Under the pieces are notes generated by a model. That model ran no database searches and was not told the DNA's origin. It saw nothing but the letters and a program-made list of their open reading frames with translations. Both the position numbers and the translations under genes were made by a program. This document shows positions 1-8,626 of a stretch of 64,000 nucleotides of DNA, piece by piece; positions within the stretch are counted from its first letter, which is position 1, and every line of letters begins with the position of its first letter. Source of the stretch: Bacillus sp. BHET2 (GTDB taxonomy: Bacteria; Bacillota; Bacilli; Bacillales; Bacillaceae_B); the NCBI RefSeq assembly GCF_005938125.1, contig NZ_VCQN01000001.1:1674001-1738000 (forward strand), read 5' to 3'.

Positions 1-361
1 TAAGAGGCAAATCGTGAACAAGGGATTGGAATCCGTTCTTATAAAATAATAGGGTTGGCGTACAATTGTCCACAATCGCCCTGATTTCAGATGGAGATAA
101 CCGCCAATTCAAGGGTACAAATATAGCACCAATCTTTCCACATGCAAACAACAGCTCGAAGCAGACCGTATGGTTAGTGGAAATGAACACCACCCGGTCT
201 TTCTTCTTTATTCCGGTATCATTCATATATTGAGCCCACTTAGATGCCCGTTCATCTAAAGTGCGATAATCGATCATTTCGTTCGTAGAAGCATTTATTA
301 ATGCAACGTGATTAGGAGAGATCATTGATCGCTTCTGCAACCAATCTGTAGCTCTTTCCAT
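1..361 (-). CDS. Acyl-CoA synthetase (AMP-binding), N-terminal part; truncated by window edge
   Basis: The minus strand is open from an ATG at 361 to the window edge, giving the first 120 residues of a protein of about 500. The ATG follows a GGAGGAG ribosome binding site. The visible part matches the start of the ANL family: a short helix, a DYRTLDERASKWA-type segment, KKKDRVVFISTNH, then GKIGAIFVPLNWRLSPSEI, which is the conserved strand before the AMP-binding core. The catalytic motifs lie outside the window. The enzyme should activate a carboxylic acid to its CoA thioester. Its promoter carries the same twin GTTACAA operator as the transporter/thiolase operor further right, so it probably acts in the same pathway. 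The substrate is unknown. Confidence 0.85.
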   Translation of the reverse strand, partial: MERATDWLQKRSMISPNHVALINASTNEMIDYRTLDERASKWAQYMNDTGIKKKDRVVFISTNHTVCFELLFACGKIGAIFVPLNWRLSPSEIRAIVDNCTPTLLFYKNGFQSLVHDLPL

Positions 362-391
362 GTTCATCTCCTCCTTTGGATGGTTAATTTC

Positions 392-425
392 ATGATAGAT
401 GGTGGAGGTTACAAATGAGTTACAA
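392..425 (-). promoter_or_regulatory. Twin GTTACAA operator and -10 box of the acyl-CoA synthetase gene
   Basis: On the plus strand, GTTACAA occurs at 408-414 and 419-425, separated by ATGA. Read on the minus strand this is TTGTAAC-N4-TTGTAAC-N10-TATCAT, with the -10 hexamer at 392-397 about 30 bp before the ATG. The same layout with the same spacings recurs at 10748-10781. Direct heptamers with an 11 bp period next to a -10 box are typical of SARP-type activators. The link to the BTAD regulator at 12651-15872 is inference. Confidence 0.65.
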
Positions 426-513
426 TTGGAGATAGACCCATGGCTGATGGATAAGTTGGATTCTGAAGAGGTCATTCAGAAATCCGTTTGTGCCACTACA
501 ATTTTTTTAAAAA

Positions 514-685
514 GGCTGTTTTCGTAAACTTTGTTGCTTTTTGATAGTGTGTAGTGATTTCCGCAGCAGGTGCTCGCTTTCCGCTGGGCGTGAGCTTGAG
601 CCTCCTCACCATCTATCGCACTCACTCATAGACAAAGCCTTGACAGCTCCTATGTTAGAAAAAAACAATCTTTGCGAAAATAGCC
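514..685. repeat. 172 bp MITE-like repeat with 22 bp imperfect inverted ends
   Basis: The ends GGCTGTTTTCGTAAACTTTG.. (514-535) and its inverse (664-685) agree at 18 of 22 positions. The GC-richer core, around 560-605, resembles the core of the three ~345 bp elements elsewhere in this window (GATTTCCG, then CGCTTTCC, then GAGCCTCCTC). No coding potential is credible. Such elements are scattered through Bacillaceae genomes. This one lies just downstream of the endonuclease gene terminator. It explains most of the gap between the acyl-CoA synthetase promoter and the next gene. Confidence 0.65.
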
Positions 686-686
686 A

Positions 687-715
687 AAAAAAAGAGCCTG
701 GGAAATCCCAGGCTC
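687..715 (-). terminator. Intrinsic terminator of the endonuclease gene
   Basis: GAGCCTGGG (694-702), loop AAAT, CCCAGGCTC (707-715) is a perfect 9 bp hairpin. A run of A on the plus strand (686-693) gives the U-tract on the minus transcript. It lies just past the stop codon at 724. Confidence 0.85.
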
Positions 716-723
716 AACTAAGC

Positions 724-1884
724 TTACCAAATCATTTCTGCCCACTCAGGGTGGTCAATAAATGGGTTTCGGTTTCCTTGATATTGTTCATAAATGATGT
801 TATTTCTGCGAATTTCCCTGGCATCGACTGGATCTTGTTCATTCCATTCAAGAAGGACGGACATTTTCCCCATATAAGGGGCACTTCCGTTGTTGACGTT
901 ATTGTTCAGTTCTAAATCCAGTTCACCACTGTCCCCTTCATAGCGGACGTCCATATAGAAAATCATACGTGCAACGTCACCTTTTACTTCATCACGGGGT
1001 TCCCAGGAATCGCTGTCGTAGTAGTTGCCCGGCGCTTCGCTATGCTGAGTCCCACCATTATCAAAGTCTAGATTTCCTCTTGTAGAGTTGACCGATACAT
1101 CGGTCGGTCTTAAATGATGGAGGTCCGTTCCTGGTCCTTGGGCCGTCCCAAAGTCTCCATGGGATTTCGCCCATACGTGCTCACGGTTCCAGTCGTTTAT
1201 TCCGCCGCCGTTTGTCGTTTTCGATTGGGAGCGACCGGAATATAGAAGGATGACGTTATTCGGATTGTTCGGATCTTCATCCGTATTGCGTAACGCACCC
1301 CACACAGCATCATAGGAAAGGGTTTGATGGTCGTCGATGATGTTATGTAATGTCGTTTTCAACGATTCCCCCGTTTTCCCTTCTGCTGCATTATAGTATT
1401 CTTCATAAGCAGGTGGATCGCTTGGATCTGTTCCGCCATCTTCCACTGATTCAAATGCAGTTGTCGACTTCACTCCCGGATGGGAGAAATAAGCCGTTAT
1501 ACTTCCGGTCACTTTGATTTTTTCACCCATCAAAGCCGGATTGCTTTGCAGTCCATAGCTTGATCGATAAGAAGATGGAATTTGAACATACACCATCTGA
1601 TCGGTACTGGATTCTGACGGTGTGGATGCTAATGCTAATGCATAATCGTTCGGAAAGTTACTCGTGACAACGGATGACGTCGAAGTGGGCTGTCCGACCA
1701 CATACCCCTCCACTGTCTGGTTGAATCCATTTTGATTCGATATGGCTTGATCCACTGTGTAAGGGGAACTCCACGTCCCGTTTCCGGCAGCACTCATTTG
1801 ACTTGGAGATACCTGACTGCACGCAATCGTAAAAAGAAATACAAAAGCAAAAATGCCAATGACCTTTTTCTGTAATACCTTCAA
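724..1884 (-). CDS. Secreted lipoprotein nuclease, endonuclease I family
   Basis: 386 residues. The N-terminus has a lysine-rich start, a hydrophobic stretch and a lipobox (LFTIAC, Cys22), so the mature protein should be lipid-anchored outside the membrane. Residues ~35-145 look like the OB-fold-type domain often placed before nucleases of this group. Residues ~160-380 are the endonuclease I domain, with NREHVWAKSHG (233-243), DLHHLRPTD (254-262) and NSTRGN (266-271), the His and Asn residues of the metal-dependent active site. It should cut DNA and/or RNA nonspecifically, for nutrient scavenging. The start is TTG at 1884, eight bases after AAGGAGG; a TTG start is common in this window. It stands alone with its own terminator. 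Confidence 0.9.
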   Translation of the reverse strand: MKVLQKKVIGIFAFVFLFTIACSQVSPSQMSAAGNGTWSSPYTVDQAISNQNGFNQTVEGYVVGQPTSTSSVVTSNFPNDYALALASTPSESSTDQMVYVQIPSSYRSSYGLQSNPALMGEKIKVTGSITAYFSHPGVKSTTAFESVEDGGTDPSDPPAYEEYYNAAEGKTGESLKTTLHNIIDDHQTLSYDAVWGALRNTDEDPNNPNNVILLYSGRSQSKTTNGGGINDWNREHVWAKSHGDFGTAQGPGTDLHHLRPTDVSVNSTRGNLDFDNGGTQHSEAPGNYYDSDSWEPRDEVKGDVARMIFYMDVRYEGDSGELDLELNNNVNNGSAPYMGKMSVLLEWNEQDPVDAREIRRNNIIYEQYQGNRNPFIDHPEWAEMIW

Positions 1885-2121
1885 ACTACTTCGCCTCCTT
1901 GTAATGTGACTACATATTTAGCGTACTACACCAATTGTCATAATAGAGTAAATTTTGTGTAAATAAGGGAAAATGAGTCTAATTGCATATCTCCATTGTG
2001 TGAACGATTCGATAATTAAAAATATCTATTGATATCAGTTAAATGACTCTTTTTATTCGAAGGTATGGTATTGGTTCGAAAATTGAGTCATGATTGAATT
2101 TCGATAATCTTTATAGTAGAA

Positions 2122-2156
2122 CAAAAAAAGCACCAGCCCCTATAAGGACCAGCACT
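2122..2156 (-). terminator. G-U-rich terminator of the transporter/thiolase operon
   Basis: In DNA the segment 2129-2156 looks like a direct repeat of CACCAG. As minus-strand RNA it folds into about 12 pairs around a UAUA loop, half of them G-U wobbles, and is followed by seven U. It sits immediately after the thiolase stop at 2162. Confidence 0.6.
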
Positions 2157-2161
2157 CCCTT

Positions 2162-3340
2162 CTACATTCCTTCTACGAAAACCGAAGCTCCCATGCCCCC
2201 GCCAACGCATAATGAGGCAATTCCTTTTTTCAATTCACGACGCTTCAACTCATGAAGTAAAGAGACGACGAGTCGAGCACCTGTGCACCCGACCGGATGT
2301 CCGATACTGATGCCGCTTCCATTCACGTTAACTTTTTCCCGATCAAGACCAAGTTCTTTTTCTACGGCTAAATACTGTGCCGCAAATGCCTCGTTAATTT
2401 CGAATAGATCAATATCATTCAATGACCAATTATCAGTCGTATGTAACCCCTTTTGAATGGCCGGTACCGGACCGATCCCCATCACCTTCGGATCGACGCC
2501 TGCCACAGAGTAACCGACGATTCTCCCAAGAGGCTGTAATCCTCTTCGCTCTGCTTCCTCTTCACTCATTAAGATCAGGGCGGCTCCTCCGTCATTCAGG
2601 CTTGAAGAGTTTCCGGCAGTAACCGTCCCTCCTTCACGGAATGCAGGCTTCAAGTTCTGCAACTTTTCCACCTTCAGCCCTTCTCGGGGACTTTCATCTT
2701 TATCAATGACCTTCTCACCTTTACGTTCCTTTACGGTAAGTGGTACGATTTGTGAATCGAAATAGCCTTTTTCCATCGCTGCTACCGCCCGCTTATGACT
2801 GAGAGCTGCAAATTCATCTTGTTCTTCCCTGGATATGGAGTGTAATTCGGCAAGGTTTTCGGCGGTTTCCCCCATCATTATGCCATGAATTGGATCTTCA
2901 AGTACCTCCCAAACCGAATCACGAATTTCGCCGTGTTGAAGCCGTTGACCAAATCGGTGCTGTTTCAAAATATACGGACTGGAGCTCATTGCTTCGACCC
3001 CTCCTGCCAGCACAATATCCGATAAACCTGTTTGAATTTGCATGGCTGCTGAAATGATGGCCTGCATGCCACTTGCGCATTGACGTTGAATCGTATAGCC
3101 CGTCGTGGTGTCATTGAACCCTGCCAGTAACGCTGCCGTTCTTGCCGTATTCGGCTGATCGGTCCGTTGGATGCAGTGCCCGAGGATCACCTCATCTATA
3201 TCACTTGAGGATAATCTGCTTTCTTTCGCTACTTCTTTCATGACAGGTACGATTAAGTCTGTCGGGAGAAGGCCCTTTAATGCCCCTCCAAATGCTCCAA
3301 CCGGTGTTCGGAGAGCTGATGTGATGACTACATTTCTCAT
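2162..3340 (-). CDS. Acetyl-CoA acetyltransferase / thiolase
   Basis: 392 residues from the ATG at 3340, which follows GGAAAGGGAAG. An ORF extension to 3364 lacks a ribosome site. All thiolase catalytic residues are at canonical positions: nucleophile Cys88 (QRQCASG), His348 (SIGHPVG) and Cys378 (SLCVGGG), with NEAFAAQ before them. It should cleave a 3-ketoacyl-CoA such as acetoacetyl-CoA to acetyl-CoA, or run in reverse. It is the last gene of the operon, 25 bp after the dehydrogenase, so a reductase/dehydrogenase plus thiolase end-game on a beta-hydroxyacyl substrate is likely. The chain-length preference cannot be read from sequence. Confidence 0.9.
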   Translation of the reverse strand: MRNVVITSALRTPVGAFGGALKGLLPTDLIVPVMKEVAKESRLSSSDIDEVILGHCIQRTDQPNTARTAALLAGFNDTTTGYTIQRQCASGMQAIISAAMQIQTGLSDIVLAGGVEAMSSSPYILKQHRFGQRLQHGEIRDSVWEVLEDPIHGIMMGETAENLAELHSISREEQDEFAALSHKRAVAAMEKGYFDSQIVPLTVKERKGEKVIDKDESPREGLKVEKLQNLKPAFREGGTVTAGNSSSLNDGGAALILMSEEEAERRGLQPLGRIVGYSVAGVDPKVMGIGPVPAIQKGLHTTDNWSLNDIDLFEINEAFAAQYLAVEKELGLDREKVNVNGSGISIGHPVGCTGARLVVSLLHELKRRELKKGIASLCVGGGMGASVFVEGM

Positions 3341-3365
3341 TTTGTCACTTCCCTTTCCTATCAAA

Positions 3366-4109
3366 TTACATCATGATGCCACCATCAACATGGAGTACGG
3401 TGCCATTTACATAGTCACTATCATCTGATGCCAGATACAAGTATGCCTTCGCGATATCATCCGGTTTTCCTAATCTCCCAAGAGGAATCATCGCTTTCAT
3501 TTGATCTATGACTTTTTCAGGGACTTCTGCCACCATGCTCGTTTCAGTAAAGCCAGGTGCAACTGCATTGACGTTGATTCCTTTCTTTCCTAACTCCTTT
3601 GCCCATGTTTTCGTCATTCCGACTACGGCTGCTTTTGTTGCAGCATAGTTGGTTTGACCGACATTTCCGTACACACCGCTTACAGAAGAAGTGTTGATGA
3701 TTTTCCCTTTTCCATTTTCGATCAGGTGGGGGAGAACCGACTGAGTACAATTGAATACACCCGTTAAATTCACATCCAGTACCTTCTGAAAATCCTCTTG
3801 GGACAGCTTATGAACCATACCGTCCCTAGTAATCCCCGCATTATTGATCAATATATCGATCTTTCCGAAATGTTCCTTTACTTCTTTAACAAAAGAATCA
3901 ACGGATGAGCGGTCCGCTACATCTCCTTGAAAAAAGGTTGCTTTTCCCGTACCCATTTTGTTCAACTGTTGTGCTTTTTCTTCCCCGGCATCCTGATTGA
4001 AATCCACCAGGGCAACATGACACCCTTCTTTTACAAATGTTTCTGCGGCTGCATATCCAATGCCGTTTGCAGCGCCCGTGATTAAGGCAACTTTCCCTAC
4101 AAGTCTCAT
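3366..4109 (-). CDS. Short-chain dehydrogenase/reductase, FabG/PhaB-like
   Basis: 247 residues, the usual length for 3-oxoacyl-[ACP] reductases. The nucleotide-binding TGAANGIG motif is at 11-18, NNAG at ~89-92, catalytic Ser near 142 and the YxxxK pair at Tyr155/Lys159. HVDGG near the C-terminus completes the pattern. It should interconvert a 3-keto and a 3-hydroxy acyl thioester, or a 3-hydroxy acid, with NAD(P)H. The ATG at 4109 overlaps the hydrolase stop by four bases and follows AAGGAGG, so translation is probably coupled. Because it lies between a hydrolase and a thiolase in an import operon, a catabolic 3-hydroxyacyl dehydrogenase is more likely than a fatty acid synthesis role. Confidence 0.88.
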   Translation of the reverse strand: MRLVGKVALITGAANGIGYAAAETFVKEGCHVALVDFNQDAGEEKAQQLNKMGTGKATFFQGDVADRSSVDSFVKEVKEHFGKIDILINNAGITRDGMVHKLSQEDFQKVLDVNLTGVFNCTQSVLPHLIENGKGKIINTSSVSGVYGNVGQTNYAATKAAVVGMTKTWAKELGKKGINVNAVAPGFTETSMVAEVPEKVIDQMKAMIPLGRLGKPDDIAKAYLYLASDDSDYVNGTVLHVDGGIMM

Positions 4110-5017
4110 GCCAGCTCCTCCTTCGTTTGCAAGAACGATTCTATTACTTCAAGCAATTGATCTATATCATCTATTAGTGGGGAATGCCCACTATTCTTTA
4201 ATTCTACAAATGTAGCGTTTTCTCCTATATCCTCGACAATTTCCTCGGTCATTTCTTTTGTAATCACATAATCCCTGTCTCCTCTTAACACCAGGACCGG
4301 GATTGCAATGGAGCCCGCTTCTCCTGTACCATCAACAAGACCATTGTGGACGTCGCTTATATTAAATGTATTTAATGCTTGATAAATATCGGCCAAATTC
4401 CGTTGGGTCCTCATATCATCGATGTATTCTTCGTATCGTTCCTCTTCCGGCTGATTATGGGAATAGATCAGGGCATTCCACAGGGTGCGTAAGAACTCCC
4501 GGTCATTTCCGTCATAGGCAGCCTGAACCGGGACTGTTTTGCCACTGTCGTCTATCACTTCATCAATCGTACCCAGGCGATTTCCTAAATCAGGTGTGCC
4601 GTCCGCTTTCGTACCGAAGAATGGATAGCCTCTTGTGGAAGCGGAAGCCAGTAAGATCAGATCTTTGCAATAATCGGGATAATCGACGACAAATTGCATG
4701 GCGACCGCTCCGCCTGTCGACCACCCCATCATGGAAAAACCACTGAGCCCTAGCAATTCCACCCAATCTTTCAAATCATCTGACAAGTCTTTTATACTCC
4801 CAATCTCACCATGATAGCTGGACTCCCCGAAACCTCTCATATCAACAGCATAAATCTTATAGCTTTCATCCATTTTATCGAGAACCACATCCCAATGTTT
4901 GGATGAGGTCATATTCCCATGCACCAGGACCAACGGGATATGTCCCCCACTCCGTTCCCTGTAAGCGAACGTTTCTCCATTTCCAAGCAATACTTTCTTT
5001 AGTTGAACCGTTTCCAT
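4106..5017 (-). CDS. Alpha/beta-fold hydrolase
   Basis: 303 residues. The oxyanion-region VHGN (33-36), the nucleophile elbow GWSTGG with Ser100, an Asp in RGDRDYVI (~D247) and a C-terminal His in SGHSPLID form a full catalytic triad. There is no signal peptide, so it acts in the cytosol. The family includes esterases, thioesterases, C-C hydrolases and lactonases, and the sequence does not decide between them. The position in the operon suggests that it opens or deacylates an imported compound before oxidation and thiolysis. It follows the ketoacyl-synthase-like gene closely and overlaps the dehydrogenase by 4 bp. The ATG at 5017 follows AAGGGGGA. Confidence 0.85.
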   Translation of the reverse strand: METVQLKKVLLGNGETFAYRERSGGHIPLVLVHGNMTSSKHWDVVLDKMDESYKIYAVDMRGFGESSYHGEIGSIKDLSDDLKDWVELLGLSGFSMMGWSTGGAVAMQFVVDYPDYCKDLILLASASTRGYPFFGTKADGTPDLGNRLGTIDEVIDDSGKTVPVQAAYDGNDREFLRTLWNALIYSHNQPEEERYEEYIDDMRTQRNLADIYQALNTFNISDVHNGLVDGTGEAGSIAIPVLVLRGDRDYVITKEMTEEIVEDIGENATFVELKNSGHSPLIDDIDQLLEVIESFLQTKEELA

Positions 5018-5032
5018 ATTGTTTTCCCCCTT

Positions 5033-6037
5033 TTATGAATTCCCCCAAAGTATGGTGGTCGCTCCCCAGGCATACCCAATACCGGCACTGACTAAGACAA
5101 CTACATCCCCATCCTTCAGCTTCCCTCTTTCTTCAGCCAATTCCAGTGATAGTACTTGATCAAATTGCCCTATATGTCCGTATTCTTCAAGATAGATGGA
5201 TTGCTCTTCCGTGAGTCCCAATTCTTTTAATACGTAACGATGTGCTGACTTTTTCATGTGAAGCATGGCAACATAGGAAATATCTTTTTCGTCGAATCCG
5301 CTCTGATAGAGGGATTCTCTGACGACCTTTATGAAATGGTCCATTGATTTCTGTTCTAGTCTCCTTTTCATGCCTTCAGGATCGGTCACGTCAAGCTTAT
5401 ATCTACCTAAGGATTCTCCTGTCAGGGGCTCTATTGTTCCGCCTACTGGGACAATGACGTCTTCTGAAAATGAGCCATCGGTGATGATGGCTGTTTCCAA
5501 TACAACATTCTTCTTAAGGTTTTTTTGGAGAATTACCGCTCCACCGCCAGCGGCCAGGTTGAACATAAATCGGGTTCTGCTATTCTCATAGTCTATGAAA
5601 TCACTGTTACGGTAACCTCCTGCAAGAAGCACTGTTTTAATGGAAGGGTCCGTTTCCATTAAGCTTTTTGCAAGTTTCATTGCCATAATGGTCGTTCCGC
5701 ATCGCAAGGAAACGTCAAATGCCCAGGCATTGTATGCGCCGATTTCTTCCTGGAGCTTGATACCGGCTGTCCAAAGGAGGTATTCTTTATGTTCTTCCCC
5801 CACATAAATGACCACATCGATATCTTTGGGCTCGATGCCTGCTTTTCCAATTGCTTTCTGTGCCGCTTGAATCCCCATGGCACATGTATGATCCCCCGGA
5901 CCTGGAACCGTTTTCTTCTTGATTCCCATTTTGCTTTCTACAACCTCTAAAGGAAGTCCTGCTTTTTCCGCAATTTCCTCACTTGTCATGATAGTTGAGG
6001 GTAAATAGAATCCGGTACTTAGTATGCCGATTGTCAT
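5033..6037 (-). CDS. 3-oxoacyl-ACP synthase III-like protein with altered active site
   Basis: 334 residues from the ATG at 6037, which follows GGGAGGAT. The open frame continues to 6190 inside livM but has no ribosome site there. The fold motifs of the KAS III/chalcone-synthase group are present: nucleophile Cys113 in SLRCGTT, His260 in MLHMKKS, and the C-terminal GIGYAWGATTILW. The third catalytic residue of FabH, the Asn of the xGNTSA motif, is replaced by His288 (EYGHIGQF). This suggests a reaction other than standard decarboxylative condensation with malonyl-ACP, for example acyl transfer or cleavage; this is inference. It is the first enzyme gene after the ABC importer genes, and so unlikely to be a housekeeping FabH. 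Confidence 0.82.
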   Translation of the reverse strand: MTIGILSTGFYLPSTIMTSEEIAEKAGLPLEVVESKMGIKKKTVPGPGDHTCAMGIQAAQKAIGKAGIEPKDIDVVIYVGEEHKEYLLWTAGIKLQEEIGAYNAWAFDVSLRCGTTIMAMKLAKSLMETDPSIKTVLLAGGYRNSDFIDYENSRTRFMFNLAAGGGAVILQKNLKKNVVLETAIITDGSFSEDVIVPVGGTIEPLTGESLGRYKLDVTDPEGMKRRLEQKSMDHFIKVVRESLYQSGFDEKDISYVAMLHMKKSAHRYVLKELGLTEEQSIYLEEYGHIGQFDQVLSLELAEERGKLKDGDVVVLVSAGIGYAWGATTILWGNS

Positions 6038-6051
6038 GGGTATCCTCCCTT

Positions 6052-7041
6052 TTAACTTGCGATATTTTTCTCTTCTTTCTGTTCTTGTTTCACACGTTTC
6101 CTTTTCTTGATTTTCTTGAATGAACCCACAATTCCTGCCGGGAAGAACATGACAGCCAGAATATAAAGGATACCGAAGAAAATGATCCAACGTTCAAATA
6201 TCGGATACGTTTTGGCCAGTTCTACTAACCAGTGGTGGGCAAATTCAATCAATGCAGCACCGACAATCGGACCAATCAGTGTCCCGACTCCACCGATGAT
6301 GGTCATCAATAAAGCGTCCAGGGTCACATCCATTGTAAATACACTTGTATTCACGAATCGTAATGACATGCCGTACAATGAACCGGCGAAGCTAGCTACA
6401 ACGCCCGCAATCACACTGGCTATTATTTTATAATGAAGAACCTGGAATCCGATTGACTCAGTCCTTTGCTCATTTTCACGGATCGCCTGAAGAACCGATC
6501 CTGCGGGAGAACGGGTAAACCTCTTTAATAACAGAAAAATGACGACCATAGCACCGAGACAGATGAAGTAGAAAACGAGACGGTCCTTCATTAACTCTGG
6601 TGTCCGAAAAGTGAACCCATCATTTCCAAAGGTTAAGCTTCTCCACTTTTCAGCACCGACAAGGAACAATCCTGCGAATGCAAGGGTCAGCATGGCATAG
6701 AAATGACTTTTAAGCCGTAACGTCAAGAGTCCGACGATATAGCTGACGATTCCCGCTATGACGGAAGCGACCAGGATGGAGACAACTAGCCAAAACATAG
6801 TAGGTTCCATCCGGTCGAGAAAGATGCCTGTCGAGTAGGCTCCGATACCAAAGAACATAGCATGCCCGAAGGAGACAATCCCTGTATATCCAAGAAGAAG
6901 GTCGTAGCTCATGGCGAAAATGCCAAAGATAAATACTTGTGTCAGGAGAATCATCATGCTTCTCGAATCATTGAAGAATGGATAGACGATAAGAATCCCT
7001 AATGCTATCCCTAAAAAGACGTTGTACCGAAGAAGCTTCAT
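6052..7041 (-). CDS. livM: Branched-chain-amino-acid-type ABC permease LivM
   Basis: 329 residues with about eight to ten hydrophobic segments and a basic C-terminal tail. The block SYDLLLGYTGIVSFGHAMFFG and the later IIGGVGTLIGPIVGAAL are characteristic of LivM-type permeases of the hydrophobic amino acid transporter (HAAT) family. It should pair with LivH to form the membrane channel, with LivG and LivF as ATPases. The ATG at 7041 begins four bases after the livH stop and follows GGGGTGAGG. HAAT systems import branched-chain amino acids, amides, urea, and also short aliphatic or aromatic acids. The downstream enzymes favour an organic acid here. Confidence 0.9.
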   Translation of the reverse strand: MKLLRYNVFLGIALGILIVYPFFNDSRSMMILLTQVFIFGIFAMSYDLLLGYTGIVSFGHAMFFGIGAYSTGIFLDRMEPTMFWLVVSILVASVIAGIVSYIVGLLTLRLKSHFYAMLTLAFAGLFLVGAEKWRSLTFGNDGFTFRTPELMKDRLVFYFICLGAMVVIFLLLKRFTRSPAGSVLQAIRENEQRTESIGFQVLHYKIIASVIAGVVASFAGSLYGMSLRFVNTSVFTMDVTLDALLMTIIGGVGTLIGPIVGAALIEFAHHWLVELAKTYPIFERWIIFFGILYILAVMFFPAGIVGSFKKIKKRKRVKQEQKEEKNIAS

Positions 7042-7045
7042 TTCC

Positions 7046-7906
7046 TCACCCCTTTAATGTAAATAATCCCTGTGGTCTGAAAATCAGAACCAGTGCCATT
7101 AAGATCATATTGATGGCAAGGGAAAGTTCAGGAACATAATAAGTCATAAACGAGCCTGACAATCCGACTAAGATCGCCGCAAACAATGATCCAGGAAAGC
7201 TTCCCATACCGCCGATCACTACTACGATGAATGCAAGAATTGCAAACTCCATGCCCATTTCGGCATAAATGACACCGGAGTAAGGAGCAAGCAGGACACC
7301 ACCCAGTGCAGCAAGTGCAGACCCTACCATGAAGACGAACATAAATACTCTCCTTATATTAATACCAAAGGCTTCGACCATTTCTTTATTCATGACACCT
7401 GCCCGGACAATCAATCCGATTCTTGTTCTGTTCAATATTAGCTGAACAATGGTGAAAATGAGCAATCCTACGAGGATGATGAAGATGCGGTATTTAATGA
7501 CGATTATATCCCCTATCGCCCAACTTCCCGCTAAGTAGTCTGGCGCTTTAGCAGGTAGCTGGTTTGGTCCCCATACGACCTTCAACATTTCGGATAGAAC
7601 GAGCATGAATCCTAACGTAATGAGAATTTGTTGCACATGGTTTCCATACACAGGCTGTATGATGAACTTTTCCGTTACTAAGCCTAAAACCAATCCCGTT
7701 CCAATCGCCCCTATGATTCCTAGCACAAAGCTCCCCGTTACGGTATAAACCCAAACACCGCTATAAGCTCCCCAGGCAAACAATCCGCCATGGGCAAAGT
7801 TCAACACATCCATTAATCCGAATATGAGCGTCAAACCTGCTGCCAGTAGAAAAATCAGCATCCCGGTCGCAAGCCCATTCAGTGCTAGGTTAATGATGAG
7901 GTCCAT
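7046..7906 (-). CDS. livH: Branched-chain-amino-acid-type ABC permease LivH
   Basis: 286 residues, about eight membrane segments. The motif LIFGLMDVLNFAHGGLFAWGAY (first half) and VVVIGGMGSFPGSLFAAILVG (second half) are diagnostic of LivH permeases, including the EAA-like loop that contacts the ATPases. The start ATG at 7906 is 12 bp past the livF stop and follows GGGAGGGAATGG. The pore partner is LivM. Confidence 0.9.
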   Translation of the reverse strand: MDLIINLALNGLATGMLIFLLAAGLTLIFGLMDVLNFAHGGLFAWGAYSGVWVYTVTGSFVLGIIGAIGTGLVLGLVTEKFIIQPVYGNHVQQILITLGFMLVLSEMLKVVWGPNQLPAKAPDYLAGSWAIGDIIVIKYRIFIILVGLLIFTIVQLILNRTRIGLIVRAGVMNKEMVEAFGINIRRVFMFVFMVGSALAALGGVLLAPYSGVIYAEMGMEFAILAFIVVVIGGMGSFPGSLFAAILVGLSGSFMTYYVPELSLAINMILMALVLIFRPQGLFTLKG

Positions 7907-7918
7907 CCCATTCCCTCC

Positions 7919-8626
7919 TTACGCAATTCCTAAATATTTTCTCTTCATCTCATCATCTTTCACCAATGATTTCATCTGCCCATCGTGAACAGTCGTGCCA
8001 TCGTCGATAATATAGAAACGGTCCCCGATTTGACTTGCCATGATAAAGTTTTGCTCAACAAGCAGGATCGTAGTCCTTTCCTTCATTTCCTCAATCGAAT
8101 GCATCACCTTTTCGACTACGATCGGAGCGAGCCCCTTACTCGGTTCATCAATCAAGATCAGATCGTTATTATTTAAATATGCTCTCGCAATGGAGAGCAT
8201 CTGCTTCTGCCCTCCGCTTAAATTGCCGCCTGCTTTCCTCCAGAATTTCTTCAGGTCTGGAAACAAATCAATGATCCAGTTCATTCGATCCTCGGTTTCC
8301 TGGTCCTGTTTTTTCATGGCCACCTTCATATTCTCTTCTACGGTTAAATCGCTAAATATCCCTTGATCCTCAGGAACATACCCGATACCTTTATTGGCGA
8401 CTTTAAAGGTGGGGAGCGTTTGAAGTTCCTCCCCTTTATAGATAATTTTCCCTGAGGAGGACGGTGTGAGTCCCATGATGCTCCGGAGGCTGGTCGTTTT
8501 GCCCGCACCGTTTCTTCCTAATAAAACCGTAACCTCTCCTTTCTTCACTTCAAACGAAACCCCTTGGAGGATATGATACTGTCCGATATATGTCTCGATG
8601 CTTTCTACTTTAAGCAGTGTACTCAT
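7919..8626 (-). CDS. livF: HAAT-family ABC transporter ATPase LivF
   Basis: 235 residues, the short ATPase form typical of LivF. Walker A is GRNGAGKT (~38-45), the signature is LSGGQKQML, Walker B is LILIDEPSKG, and the H-loop region reads TTILLVEQN, as in other LivF proteins. It energises the LivHM pore together with LivG. The start ATG at 8626 lies inside the 3' end of livG (17 bp overlap), preceded by TAGGGGG, so the two ATPases are probably made in step. Confidence 0.92.
   Translation of the reverse strand: MSTLLKVESIETYIGQYHILQGVSFEVKKGEVTVLLGRNGAGKTTSLRSIMGLTPSSSGKIIYKGEELQTLPTFKVANKGIGYVPEDQGIFSDLTVEENMKVAMKKQDQETEDRMNWIIDLFPDLKKFWRKAGGNLSGGQKQMLSIARAYLNNNDLILIDEPSKGLAPIVVEKVMHSIEEMKERTTILLVEQNFIMASQIGDRFYIIDDGTTVHDGQMKSLVKDDEMKRKYLGIA

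Noticed and set aside
541-915. 124-codon plus-strand frame
   Set aside because: It crosses the short repeat element, the terminator and the antisense strand of the nuclease gene.
6038-6190. 51-residue N-terminal extension of the KAS III-like protein
   Set aside because: It lies inside livM, and the ATG at 6037 has a strong GGGAGGAT site and the normal family start.
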